This document shows, in pieces, positions 25,299-38,600 of a DNA stretch of 64,000 bases. The DNA lies in NCBI RefSeq assembly GCF_901709675.1, contig NC_051097.1, positions 3,522,539 to 3,586,538 of the forward strand, in the 5' to 3' direction. The first letter of the stretch is position 1. The number at the start of each line of letters is the position of its first letter. The stretch comes from Syngnathus acus. Taxonomy: Eukaryota; Chordata; Actinopteri; Syngnathiformes; Syngnathidae. Under the pieces are notes generated by a model, which was given only the letters and a program-made list of their open reading frames with translations, had not been told where the DNA came from and did no database searches. The translations under genes were made by a program, and so were the position numbers.

Positions 25299-28200
25299 TC
25301 AGGCATTGAGGTATTGGCGGCGTTTGTGGTGGTGGTGGCGGTGTGCCGGAAAAAACGGCCCTTCGCCATCACTGCCCAGTGAGCTGCTGAGGGACTCCTC
25401 GCCCGAACTCATCATGTCCTCACAAGAGTCCTCACTGAAAGATAATTAGAAAATATTTGTTTACAAATATAATTGCTTGATAGACAGAAATGTCACTGCA
25501 CCTTTAAATGTAGAAAGGAAAACAAGGTTATTCAAACATTTTACTTCCTCTTTGATATGCATGATACAGCAAAAAGACGAGCAAACATGCATTTCAAGCT
25601 TCCACTTTATTATCAGCTGATAGTAGTGTGTAAAACCTGTCTGCGTCACGGTTGTCAGCTGACTGTCAGTCAGTTATTTGTAATGTCAAAGTGAACATCA
25701 CCAAGTTTGTTGACCTAGCCTGTGGGTTATGTCTTTGTTTGTCAGGCAATAAATAGTCAGGCAAGCCAGTTTCTAATGTTTGTCATCTCATTAAAAGCTG
25801 TGAGGGGTGCAAAACTATGTAATACCTATTAAAACTAAACATTACTGTTTAGTCAGCTCAGACACTGGACGTCATTAGTTGTTTCACAACTAATATTGTG
25901 GCCAGTGACTCAAGTTCCTCTTTCTTCATTAGTTTCAACATTAAGCGGACATTTTCAAATAAACCCCATGATACATTAAAGGGCGAGGCCTTGCGTGATG
26001 TCACGGAAACTGGTCTTGTCTCAGTTGGGACGTGACCCATGACTCGCACACATCCAGACATGCAATACTGTGAGATAGGAGAGGCACAAGCAAGACGTTA
26101 GTCACTCAGTCGAGCAGCCTGTCATGTCTGTGTGACGTAATGTGTGTGGTTGCACACATGGAATGAAGCTATCATACAAAAAAACTCATTTTGAATGTGA
26201 AAATGAAGAAGAAAAACTTGTGGTTGCTGAAGAAACCTTCAAATGTGTGTGATGACCCTCAGGGTTTGTTTGTTTTCTTCTGATATGTCACCACAAGGAG
26301 TCCATCCATCCGTTTTCTATCTCGCTTGCCCCTAGCGGGGTCGCGGGCGTGCTGGAGCCTATCCCAGCCGTCATCGGGCAGTAGGCGGGGGACAACCTGA
26401 ACCGGTTGCTAGCCAATCGCAGGGCACACAGAGAGGAACAACCATTCGCACTCGCACTCACACCTAGGGGCAATTTGGAGTGCTCAATCGGCCTCCCAAG
26501 CATGTCTTCGGGATGTGGGAGGAAACTGGAGTGCCCGGAGAAAACCCACACGGGCACTGACGTGTTCGGTATTTTTCAGCTGACATTTACCCGCTGTTAC
26601 ATGATGACTTTAGCATGAGTGCATAGATAAACTATTCAGAAACTACAATCACACTGGCCCACCCATAGGTTATCAGACACTGTAAAATTGCAAATTGCTT
26701 TGCTTTGATTACTGAATCCTGTCTTCAGTCTGTGTGTGCACTACTATTTTAGAGCTTGCTGCATCGACATAATTTCCCTTTTGTTAAGCCATTATATCCA
26801 AATTCAGTGGGTGTTTTTTTTTTTTTTTTTTGCAAGGTTGTAAACCTCAGACCCAGGCTGCATTGGTTAAAATTAAAATTCTCACCTCTCGCTTTCATCC
26901 CAGCAGCACTCGGGGATGGTGGGCAGTTCAGGTACGCTGCGGTAGCTGCTGTGTAGGTTCTGAGCGGTACGACGAGACACGATCCATTGCAGTTTTCTAT
27001 GATTGGGTTTGCTGCACTCTGGCGAGGCGTAGTCGGACAAGCGTTGAGCAACTTGATCGCGCCACAACAGGAGCTCACTGTCTGCAATCTGAAACCAAAC
27101 AGGCAGCAGAGCGATTAGCCTGGTTTGCTCCGCCACCGACAGTAAACGCGTAAACACTAGTGCGACATTGTACACTGAAACATTTCATTTTTTCACATCA
27201 CCAGGTTAAGAGTAGTTTATTTAAGTATCTCATTTAAACCCCAATCACAAGTTATACCGGTTAACAACAGCCATACTCTTTGAAAAGTTTTAAAAATTTT
27301 AGCAAAATTTCAAAATCCAAAAAGGGGAACTACAAATTTTCAAATACACAAAATCTGTTCTAATTCCAAATCTCATTTCACTGTACTTTTTCCACTGCTA
27401 GACTTTTGACAGAATTAGCATGCATAAATCATTAATATAATTATAATTAGGTAACATCTTTCTTACACACAAACCTCCACAGACATGATAATTCATGTTT
27501 AATGGTGCAGAGATTGGCTAAAAATAAACGTGCTTAATTTGTACACATGCAAATGAGGGTCGCCACTCACTGGGTACACCATGCACACAAGTCTCTGGCG
27601 ATTGCAGAATTACATGATACCAAGAATTCACTTTGCTCATGTAAAACTTATAGTGGACAAACCTGTCGTCGTTGCCCTTCATCGGAAGCAAACTATTTAG
27701 TAACTTAAAATGGATACTGCACTCCTCACAGTAAGGCAGAAATAACTGTTGATTTTTGCATCCACATAGAGAGGTTGCGATCATGGTAAGATTGTTACAT
27801 AAGAGCGATTTCCTGGTGTTAAAACTGTAAAACTCTTTTAATGGAGTGGCAGTTTTCCTCTTAATGTTTCTCCAGCACATTTCCCACAAATGTTTTGTTT
27901 ACCTTTAGGTGTCTCTGGATGTGATGGGCTATTTCCAACATGTCCACTGACTGAATAGCTTCAATCTGCTGTCTCAGGAGGGACAAGGCGAGGACGGACG
28001 GCTGGATGGAATTAGAAGAGAAGGAAGCATAGGAAATGTGAAATTGTAGAATCATTTTGACATTTGCTCTCATGCTTGGGCTCATCTTAAAACTTTATTT
28101 GGAAGTTGTAATGCGAGTTGATCTCTGCTGTGAATTTCTACCTTAGCTTTGGAGAAATCGATCCGGCACAGGCAGGCTTTGAGTTGAGCCTCCAGCTTCT

Positions 28201-29995
28201 CCAGGCTCAATGTTTCCTTCCTGTTCACACAAATTATGAGCACCAATGGAGTTCACACAAGTTGGATGGAAAGAAGGCATTTATGCTGATACGCAACTAT
28301 ATTAAAAAGAGCAATTAAAACAGTGATTAAAACCATATATTATGTGTAATACGGTGTGTTGCAAAAAACAAACATGACCCACAAACTGGTTATGCAAGTG
28401 TTGGAGTCAGTGGCAGTCAGCCATAAATCTTATCACAGCGCTTCAGCCAGACGCAACGGTCTGATAATTGACTGCTGACCTAAAGCGACCGGTTCTGCTC
28501 ACACAAACAACAGAGAGTGTGGTGGAAAAGCACCACACCAAGCAAAAACAATAGGGTTTCAGAAATGCCAGCAGCAGAATATGTTGACCAAATTTGAATT
28601 CTGCAGACGGCACACACGTCTGCAGCGAAAGAAAGGCGCATATGTGAATAGGCAAAAATACTTTTTTTTGTTTTTCTCAACGAGGGGGTAGTCTGTTTTA
28701 TTTTTTTTACATGTTCTTTCCATGCTTAATTGGGTACTTCCTCTCCACTCCAAACACTTTCATGCTAATTTAATTGAAGACTACTGTACATTGTTTATAG
28801 GTGTCATTGTGAGTCTGAATAATTTCTTGATATTCTGTGAGTTTTCTCTCGATCTATCCGTGTACCTTACAAAGAAAAGGGGCGAACATAAAATAATGAA
28901 GTTATCAGTATTCCTTCTTACCTCTCCGTGGAGTGAGACAGTGCAATCTGATGGTACAACTGCAGAAAGGTCAAAGCTGTGACAGATTTGCACTTGAAGT
29001 CAAGCTTCTCTGTGATGATCTTCTCCATACGGCCGAGGTCGGACACGCTGAAGCGGCACTGCCCAATGCGGATGAGCTCGTCGGTGGATGCGAGGTTGCA
29101 CTCCTCCTCTGTCGCTTTGGCGGCCATGTGGAGGCAGCTCAGGCTGACACAAGACAAGTGCTTTGGTTGGATCTGAAATAAGATGCTGTTTTTAATACTC
29201 AATGATCCTCCCATGTTGTGTCATCAAAAAGTTGACTTTTAAAGTGCAACGGTCAAATAAGGAACTCTGTGTACCCTCATCATGGCCAAGAATCTGTCAA
29301 GCAAGTTAATAGCCAGGACGAAGGTCTGTGTGGTGTAGCCAAAGAAGCTGGTCAGACTCCACAAATCCTCCACTTTGGCATTTCTGCACTTGGCTGAGAT
29401 CCGCCCATCATTCTAGAAAATGAACACTTGTCAGTTAGGCTTTGAAACAATACAGCCCTCATACTCTCATGCACATCTATGGGCAACTATCTATCGATCT
29501 TAAAATGCATGTTTTTGGAATGCGGGACGATGCCAGAGAAGGGAACTCAAGCAAGCACAGCGAGGACATGCATTGCTAACAACCAACACCATTGGTTCCA
29601 GCCCAATAAAAATGCAATTATATCTTCAACTTGATGACCATTAGCCTGTGCGTACATCTTTTGCCGCCAAGAGATCCTTTTTTTCTCCAAACGTAAAAGA
29701 TTTTCCTACTGTGAATCAAGGGTGGGGAACCAACACTTGGGCAAAGCAGGTCACATTGCGTCTGAACTGCTATTTAATTTGTCTCTGGTTAACTGTTTTA
29801 TGGGATTTATGATCATAATTTACAACGGGTAGTCGTGAGTACATTTTAAAAGAAACTTGCTTGAGATGATGATGTAGTGCATGGACTCACCTGATTACTA
29901 GACTCAATGAGACTCAGGCCTGTCTCTTTGGGGAGATAATAAACCTCCAACTCATAGTTTGCCCGCAGCTCCTTCATCAGTTTGAAGGCATCCAT
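25299..29995 (-). CDS. ccng2: Cyclin G2
   Basis: Atypical cyclin that in mammals restrains the cell cycle and is induced by FOXO and stress signals. Coding exons in transcript order: 29995-29891, 29412-29275, 29172-28922, 28220-28142, 28001-27903, 27088-26886, 25434-25299. They join in frame to 336 aa (human about 344). The cyclin box includes LWSLTSFFGYTTQTFVLAIN, LDRFLA, IQPKHLSCVSLSCLHMAAK, EEECNLAS and GRMEKIITEKL. The tail has SPECSKPNHRKLQWIVSRRT, SSYRSVPELPTIPE and SEDSCEDMMSSGEESLSSS, the last diagnostic of G2 rather than G1. The extreme C-terminus has a His-rich stretch (AHRHHHHKRR) instead of the mammalian ending. The start ATG at 29995 opens MDAFKLMKELRANYELEVYY. Confidence 0.95.
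26297..26575 (-). repeat. tRNA-type SINE copy in the last ccng2 intron
   Basis: Minus-oriented copy whose tail (complement of 'ccatccatccgttttctat') starts at about 26303. It then shows 'ggggtcgcgggcgtgctggagcctatcccagc', 'gcaggcggg'-like, 'ccaatcgcagggcacac' and 'gatgtgggaggaaactggagtgcccgg'. It stops before the tRNA-like head. Confidence 0.85.
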
Positions 29996-30951
29996 GTCTC
30001 AGCTGGCAGTCCCGTCTTGTCACTACACAAGTATAAAACTTATGTAATTCTTGTTGGCATACGTGTTGTCACTGATATCTAGTCCAGATTGTTGACCTGA
30101 TTTAAGGGGGCGGGGGGGGGGGGGGGGGCACGAACAACTCCCAGCCCGGCCCATTTCCCCACAGCTGGACTCGGGTGTCAGATTTCCTTTAGTGAACGCC
30201 TTCTGAATCACAGACCGACAAACAGTCTTTTTTTTTTTTACGTTGTTCTTGTTTATTTGGGCCAAAAAAAAACACTTCAAATACGCCACACGATTCGGTT
30301 CTGTTTTCTTAATTTATAGATGGCAACCGAGGGAGCTGATTCTGTTGTTGACTGCAGCTAGCAAACCTTTAAAATCGACCCTGAGGAGCGGGGGAGGGGC
30401 TCTTTTTCTTATTCCTCAAACTGCAAAACATTCTATCCTACAGCACCATCATCGAAACAACAACAAACGTTTTCGACATGAAGGCACAAGAATATAATCA
30501 ATAGATTAAATATCCATGCGTTTTTCTGAATTACTGTGATTGAATATATTCTCTTGGACAGAACGATAGCAAATACATCAAGTGAAAAACGCATAAACAG
30601 ATATTTGTTCGAGGAATATCCGGTTCTAAAACTGATGGTAAATTTCTATTAACCCAAACCAACGTAAGAAGCAGGAAATATTTACTGAATGCCTCTTTTC
30701 CATGTAGGTTTTTTTTTTAACTGTACGTATTAAACGTAAATTGGAATGATGGGTTAATCAAAAAAGACGCCTTGTGAATATGTGATGATCGTTCGATTAC
30801 TCTTTACTTTAGCTTTAGTCGATGTAAATTTTGTCATTCGTTCACTTTCCTCCGTTATTTCTTTCTCAGTCGATTAGGAGACAGAAGAAAGAAATCGCGC
30901 GTTTGGTGTCAGATACCGTTAATCCCGATAAAGTTATATGAGTGTTCTTAC

Positions 30952-31065
30952 CTATTAAGGCAAATTACATCCACATATCGGTTGTACTTCGCCGACGTAT
31001 TTCTTCGGTCTTCCTTCAATCGCTCGGTACTCTTTTCTCGCTTTTCTTTTGTTGATGTTGCTAAC
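30952..31065 (-). other. ccng2: Probable ccng2 non-coding first exon
   Basis: On the minus strand a good donor (TTAATAG|GTAAGA) sits at 30951-30952. The sequence upstream of it leads to a GC box and CRE at 31073-31093. The start codon exon (29995) needs a 5' UTR exon here, as in mammalian CCNG2. Exact start is not determined. Confidence 0.45.
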
Positions 31066-31069
31066 ACAT

Positions 31070-31110
31070 ACACCGCCCCGCCCCATGACGTCATGGGGGA
31101 TGAACCAATC
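31070..31110. promoter_or_regulatory. GC box, CRE and CCAAT cluster between ccng2 and ccni
   Basis: 'ccgccccgcccc' (31073-31084), a perfect palindromic CRE TGACGTCA (31086-31093, inside CCATGACGTCATGG) and CCAAT (31105-31109) lie directly upstream of the inferred ccng2 first exon. The CRE would be a CREB/ATF site. Together they make a plausible core promoter for ccng2 and possibly also for ccni. Confidence 0.6.
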
Positions 31111-31336
31111 ATGGCTTTGCTGTAAATCAAGAACTTGCCTCCAGTCGTACTGGCTAACATTCACGCATACATACGTTCTTACAGACAGTATCAGTTTTAT
31201 TTTTGGCTTACTTCACAACAATCATAAACATAATACTGAGTATATTTTCACGTAGACGAAAATTGAAACTGAAAATTGAGACACTAGTGCCGACCTTGAC
31301 AAAAGACGACTGTTTTCAGATTGACATTTCTATTGC

Positions 31337-31460
31337 CCAATCAACAAACTGCACTATTTCACGTTCAAATAGTCCGCCCAAATCAGACGTTTTTGATTGG
31401 CTCGTGATCTGACAGGGTCCTGACGCAAATAAAGGCATTACGTAAGGGTTTTGGGTAGCT
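31337..31460 (+). promoter_or_regulatory. CCAAT boxes and cAMP-type half sites, ccni side
   Basis: CCAAT occurs at 31337-31341 and an inverted ATTGG at 31396-31400. 'tgacgcaa' and 'ttacgtaa' follow at about 31421 and 31439. The spacing is promoter-like and points toward ccni. Confidence 0.4.
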
Positions 31461-31914
31461 CGCTACATAAATCTAGCTTCTTGTGCTGTCGTTAGTGCTC
31501 GCAACAGATACCCAATCAAAATGATAGAATTAGATAATTTATATGGAGTGCAAAAGATATATTGTACTGCGGAAATATAGATCCTTAAAAATGACGTTAT
31601 AAATGTACCGGCATCCAAGCAGACCTATTTATCAAGGAATCTCGTGGATTTGCGCTTGACTGAATGTTAGTGTGTTTGGAAATTACTTAAATAAACGTCC
31701 AGCTAAATATGGAGGAAACGCTTTTAAAAATTAATGAACTTACTGAAACAAACCCGATCTCATGGAGTATTTTGTTTATTCTTCCTCTTAGCTGGGCCAA
31801 GAAGGAGGCGGGGTTTGTTTCATTTTCTCTTTCCCCAGTCCCATCTTCGGAAGTGGGCAGTCGCTGTCTGCTTTGCCCAATTTATTTTTTTAAATAATTT
31901 GCAATAATAGCCCC

Positions 31915-32030
31915 AACCTAAAGTCAAGATGGACGACTAAGCGAAAAAACAGTCTCCCCGACTATAATTATCTCGCAACTGAGTGGACCGGATGAAATCC
32001 AACCGTGGGTTTCTCCGCTTCGCAGGGGAG
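31915..32030 (+). other. ccni: Candidate ccni non-coding first exon
   Basis: A donor-like GGGGAG|GTGAGG at 32030/32031 follows a stretch with an upstream GC box ('aggcgggg', about 31806) and an AT-rich TATA-like run (about 31880). The acceptor at 32651 just before the ccni start codon shows that a 5' UTR exon must exist upstream. The start of this exon is a guess. Confidence 0.35.
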
Positions 32031-32399
32031 GTGAGGCTATGGGGCGCCGTCTACTTCTTGGATACTTGACAGCTATTTAAATGGTCTTACCATTCATCCA
32101 TGCTGTCACAGCAAACGTACATTCTTTTGTCAATTATAATTGATGATCCAGGTTTTATATAGTAATAATGCTCTTTCGCATCAATTCATTGTTACACGTA
32201 CAAGAGAGGTTTTAGCATATCTGCGACGGCAAGTCAACAAGCTAGCGAGCTTTGCGGAAACTGTCATTAGCCCAGTTCGAGGGGAAAAAAAATATAGATT
32301 TAGCAGAACGCTATGCTCCAACACATGTAACATTCCACAATCGATGCTGCATTTTACTGTTATAAGCACAAAGCAGAAGCTGTGATGAACGTAATAGTT

Positions 32400-32540
32400 C
32401 ATCTATATCTATTTCTATCAAGAATCCATCATTGATCTATCAGCCACCTATCATCGATCTATCTGTGAGCCACCTTACTCAATTGACCTACCTACCTACC
32501 ATTGATCGATGACAGATTGATACTAGATCTATCATCTATC
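32400..32540 (+). repeat. Degenerate ATCT/ACCT microsatellite
   Basis: Interrupted runs of 'atctatctatct', 'gatctatc' and 'cctacctacc' in ccni intron 1. Confidence 0.7.
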
Positions 32541-32697
32541 TATCTGTCCCACATTAGCTTAATGTATCACAATGTTACATGAGTTCGCAGCAATCATGAA
32601 CCAGCTTTTGATTAAAGTGGATGAGTCAAATTGAGTTCTATTATCTCACAGGTAGCTGTGTCCAGTGGGGAGAAAGGCTTGACCAGGGTGAGAAGGA

Positions 32698-35600
32698 ATG
32701 AAGTTCTCCGAACCCTGGGAAATCCACAGGCTGTCTTTTCTTCTAGAAAAGGCTATGTCTAGGGAAGCCAAGATGTGGAGGGTCTACGTGCTGAAGAAGC
32801 CCTCCTCACAGGTAAGGGCTTAGGCACACTATATAACAAATTCACATCTCGTCACTCGATGTGTGTACTTAGATATAGAATCATATTTATACCTAATTTT
32901 GGTAACACAATATTTTTTAACCTTCTTTTGAACTCTGCAAGTACTTCTTGTCAGTTCATTTTCATAGTTATTCCATAAATCAACACCTTCTATTCTTTAT
33001 CATTTACAGGGAAGAAAAACATGGGGGAAAAAACAGTAAAAGGCTTAACTGGAAATACTCATTGAGACAAGAGTTTAAGAAAAGTTGGTACTTTCAGTCC
33101 ATACAGACACCGCAGCCTTGGGGTGTCAAATAGTGCATTGCGTAGTCATACATGTTTGAGTTTGTCACACTATTATGTACTGTACATTATAATGACAAGA
33201 TGGGAAGTTGTGCAAGACTGAAGGAAGAGTTTCTCTAATGTTGATCATAAATTTGCTCGAAAGTGATTCAGATAGAAAAATTGTTTTAAGATGGACTCAA
33301 ACTGGATTCTTATCTATTTAAATATTTCTCATACAGTTTGTAGTCAATTCTCAAGTCACAAGCAGAGTCAAAGTAGGAATCTAAAATAGTTATGACTGAC
33401 TGAGTTCTGGGTGGCGTAGTTGTGCACTGGTTAGCATGTCCACCTCACCGTGCAGAGGTTGCCGATTTGATTGTGTGGAGTTTGCATGTTCTCTCCATGC
33501 TTGCATGGGTTTCCTCCCACAATCCAAAGTCTCCATGGTATGCTTATTGACCCCTCCAAATTGCCCTAGGTGTGAGTCTGAATGGTTATTTGACTGTATT
33601 CCCTGCGACTGGTTCGCAACCAGTTCGGGGTGTCCCCCGCCTACTGCCTGAAGTCAGCTGGGAGAGGTTCCAGTGCGCCAGTGACTCTTTTGAGGTTAAG
33701 TGATTCAGATAATGGATGCACAGATGGATGACTGAGTTCGGTGCTTTTAATGTTTTCAGACTAATGCATATCAGTGCTTGCAAAGAACGATTATAACTAA
33801 TTATTATAGCTATCCGTCAAGCCAGTCAAGTTTTTGTACCTCTAAACAACAGCCTAGTTTCTATTGTATTGTGTTGTATTGGGGATGATGAAAAAAATGA
33901 GTCAAATCCCCCATGTGGCGACATGACCATCTTTTCTTTCATCCACAATGACCTAAAATGAGACTACTGTGGTCACTGGGAATATAGTGTAAGATGTCTT
34001 AGGAATACAATTATCCAACTACTGCAATGCCTTTCAAACTTATTTTAATCTTCATTATTTTCTACCAGAACATAAGATAATATAATGAATTCAGACAAAA
34101 GCAAATCCTTGACAGTGTGGTGCAAGGTTGTTGCAGTTCTTTACTTTTTTCACTCAGGATACAGATATCTCCCCGACTCAGCGGGACAAGGCCGTGTGCT
34201 GGCTGACGGAGCTCCATGGCAGACTGCAGCTGTACCCAGAAACTCTGGTGTTAGCAGTTAGCATTCTGGATCGCTTTCTCGCTTCCATCAAAGTAAGTAA
34301 ATGCAGAGCACACACCACTTTGCCACTGCAACCTGCCAGAGGAGACTTTATGACTGAAAAGTGAATGTACACATTTTTATTTTATAAACCTCCGCAAGTG
34401 TTTACATTTTCAAATGATTCCTTATGCAACATTCCAAGGAGAGTACAATGTCCCATCACGGGTGAGCTATTTTTAGAACAGGTTCAAAAGCTGCACGAGT
34501 CTGGGGCGAAATTTGCGTCAAAAGTATATACACAAATACAGTTGTGACTTTCATTTTGTTTTCAGATCTACAAATATTTACATAATTGTCATGTTTCATT
34601 TTTCCGTGCCACGAATACATTCATTAATTTCCTCGTTTTTTAATTGTGTGTGTGCATCTATCATGACTTATTCTTTGTAAATATTAAATTCTGTTTACAA
34701 ATTGTTGGATGTGCCTTTGAGGATCAGCGGACACGAGCATTTATTTTTTACACAAACATCACGCCATTTCAGATCCCCACACACATGCACACGCAAGTAT
34801 TAGACATTCACATGAGTTAAAAGGCCATCCCGTCTCTGTTTGCGGGGAGGCAGTGTTGCTGTCACCAGCTAGAAAATAAAAATCTGAGATTGAAAGATAG
34901 CGAGGTGAATGTGAACACCAGAACCATGAAAATCAATACCAAAAATTATATTTGAAATTGGTATCCAGTTCATATGTCAACTTTGCCAAACCTATGTATT
35001 ACGTGTGTGTCTGGGCAACCTTATTTGTGGGGTGAGTCCTTGTTTAATGGATGGATTAATGAATAGGATAATAGATATGTCTTATGTGTCTCATTGTATT
35101 CTTTGCCTCTAGGCTCGGCCCAAGTACCTGCGCTGCATCGCAATTGCCTCTTTCTTCCTGGCTGTCAAGACCTGTGAGGAGGATGAGGTAAACACAATAT
35201 GAAAAAAAACAGCAATAGAGAGTGATGCAGTTGCCAGTTATTTCACATGATGCGTGTGTGTGTGCGTTTGTGTGTGTGTGCGCGCGTTTGCGTGCGTGCT
35301 TTTTTTGTCACCCAGTGTGTGCCCTCTCTAAAGGATTTGGTTGTGTCCAGCAACTGTGGTTGTTCTCCATCTGAAATCTTGAGAATGGAAAAAATCATCC
35401 TCGATAAACTCAACTGGGATCTCCACAACGCAACACCATTGGACTTCCTGCATATTGTACGTATTGTACGTATTTGTTCACCGTTTCTGATACGGGTTAT
35501 TGTATTAATACTGAGGAGCTATGAGTATGCGGTAGTTCAGTCATGATTACAGCAAATGTTTGTAGGTAAAACATTGCTTGGTCTGGGACGAAAGATAAAA

Positions 35601-38600
35601 CAATCTCGAACGTAGCTTTTTGTCCCGCGTGATTCCGTTGTCGTTACATGTTAATGGTCTACAATTTATCACTTCGAAACATCTTACGTCAAAATCCTCG
35701 TAAAGGTAGGACCTCCTGTGAAAGGCTATGTGGATTTAATGTTGCAGTCTATATTTTCACGTTATATAGTATGTGTTTGTCTTATTGGAGTTTGTGACTA
35801 ATCTAAAAAGGTCTCAGTAATTGATGGTAGTTGTCTAATTCAGGGGTCCCCAACCTTTTTAACACCACGGACCGGATGACTGTCAGACAATATTTTCACG
35901 GACCAGTGTTTGATGACGTCCCGATTTTTGCGAAGAAAACTTCTAAAAACAATTCTAGAAAATCACAATCAAATGTCGAAAGCATCAAGGAATCAAATAA
36001 TCACCGACTGCACATTCTATGTGGAGATTTTCTTCACAAAAATCATCCGTGTTTGAACTGCAACCCGTAAAACAGACCAACTATAATTCTAAACGTCATC
36101 GTACTGTCTTTCCAGCCATATAGCAGAAATGCGTTACCACATAAACACCACCATCCCAACACACCCTTCAGCCCTTAGTTCCGAGGGGGAATTCTGCATG
36201 CGAACACCACAGTATAATATAATAATAAACGTGAATCCAAAGTCAAAAGTCAAAGTCAAAGTCAGCTTTATTGTCAATCTCTTCACATGCCAAGACAAAC
36301 AAAGAAACCGAAATTACGTTTCCACTATCCCACGGTGACGAGACATAGTACACGATAGACATACAAGCAAACGACAAAATAAAAACAAGAAGGCACAAAC
36401 AATAAATAATAAGGGTGATGAACAAATAATAAATAAACAAATAACACAATAAATAAGAGGAGCAAAACGGAGCAAGCGTGCATACAGCAGACAGTAAGCA
36501 TAGCGTAAAAGTACAGGACGCTACGCAGAAAGGGGGAGAGAGTTCAGGATCCTAACAGCCTGGAGTATGTATGTGGAGTATAATCCACTGTCTATTCTAT
36601 GCAACTTTACTTGCAGCATCCTCATAACATCGTGCCAACAACATAAGATGAGTACTGTATTTACGCGTAACCAAGGTGTACAAAAACGCAAGTTATTTAT
36701 TCTTTCCTGTGCGGCACGGTACCAAATGATTCAATTGCAATTCATTTAATGTAAATAATAAAAAGAACGTTGTGTTATTAATTGAACTGAGCTCAAATAT
36801 TTACCACCCCTTTGCATGTTCTTCCCATGCTTGCATGGGTTTCATCTCGGTACGCTGGTTTCCTCCCACATCCCACAAACATGCATGATTGAGCACTCCA
36901 ATTTGCTCATAGCTGAGCGTGAGTGTGAATGGTTGTTCGTCTGTGTGTGCCTTGCAATTGTCTGGCAACCAGTTCAGGATGTCCCCCGCCTACTGCCCAG
37001 AGTCAGCTGGAATAGACTCCAGCACGCCCTGACCCCCTTGGGGAATTCTTTTTTTCATATTTTCCCCCAATTGTTTCTACTGCTTCCATAGTTCCATGCA
37101 ATGATGTTGTCGTGTTCTGGGTTTTTGGACTCTTTGCCGAGACTGAACCGCTCTCAGCATCTTGCCCTGCTCACACAACGACTTTACCGCTGTTTGGCTG
37201 ATCACTCACTCCTTCAGGTACAACGTGCGTGAGTAACACTGCTTATACGTAGAACAGGGCCCAACCAAAATAGTTTTTATTTTCCATTTAGACTGCCGCT
37301 GATTTTGCTATTTCACAGAATAGTTGTCCTTGTCTGTTATTTACCCTTTTTTGAAATGTTGGCACTTGTTTTATTCTTGCACTCGTATTATTCTTGCACT
37401 CATATGCGCTGCAGTGACAAGTGAATTTCCCCGCTGTGGGATGAATAAACTTCTATCAATCAATATTTTGATAACCAAATAATTGTCTGATAGATTAAAA
37501 CCGCCAAATTAATTGGTCAAACTTTAACATATGCATAACTTTACCTCTGATCTTGTTTCTTCCCTCTGCTTGAGTCATTTTGTTTGTAGTATTTGTCTTC
37601 TTTTATTCTTACATTTTGGACTTGTGCATGTACTGTATAAGTTTGATGCTTTTGTCATTTAGCTGAGAGGATCCATGCTGGCCTTGGCCCTCATCACTCT
37701 GGAGCTGGAGACCTGTTGTCACCACTGGCTGGCTGTCACCGTCGAGCTGCTCAGGAAGGCACAGGTACGAGAGCGCCTTCAAATGTGGTGATTTCTTGGG
37801 GCCACACGTAATATACAGGCGTAATATGTAGACCCGATAAACCAATTGTAGGGCACATAGAGACAAACAACCATCCGCACTCACACCTATGGGCAAGTTG
37901 TGCTCAATCGGCCATCATGCATGTTTTTTGGATGTGGGAGGAAAGTGGAGATCCCGGGGAAAACCCACGCAGGGATGAGGAGAACATGCAAATTCCACAC
38001 AGGGAGTTGGAATCGAACCCGCCCCCTCTGGACGGTGAAGCGGACGTGCAAACCAGTGCGCTCGTGTGCCTCGAGATTTTTTTTCCCCAAAAAAGGTGTG
38101 CCATAGATGAAAAAAGGTTGGCAAACTGACCTACAATGTGCCCGTGTTACGATGACGACACAGACCTCAAAAAGAAAAGAGAGTGAACATTGCCATGTGT
38201 AATTTTTGCTCAGCGGTTGCCTCATACAGGAGTTCAAATATGCTGAAGCTTATGTCGACTTTACATCAAATAATATTCCAGGAGTATGGCGTGTTTCATA
38301 CGGAACTAATGCTGGTAATTTATTAAAATAACGTCTAGTTCCAGCCAGGACAGGGTCAGATGAAAGTAAATAGTTGTATTTTGGGTTTAAATCATACATA
38401 CCTGATTTTGTCTCTGTTTTCGTCCTCTTAGATTGACACCTCGGAGTTGATTCGGAGTCGAGAGCTGGTTGCGAGTCGTCATTCCACACCCAGAGCTTCC
38501 TTACCGCCAAACACTGTCTACATCTACCAACCTCTTCAAAGCCATACCAATTTGCAACTTGCAGCACAGGACATTCTGGGTATACAATCAGACTGCATCA

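Noticed and set aside
26288-27175. Open frames around 26.3-27.2 kb
   Set aside because: The first group lies in a SINE. The plus-strand ones overlap the ccng2 exon at 26886-27088 and are its antisense shadows.
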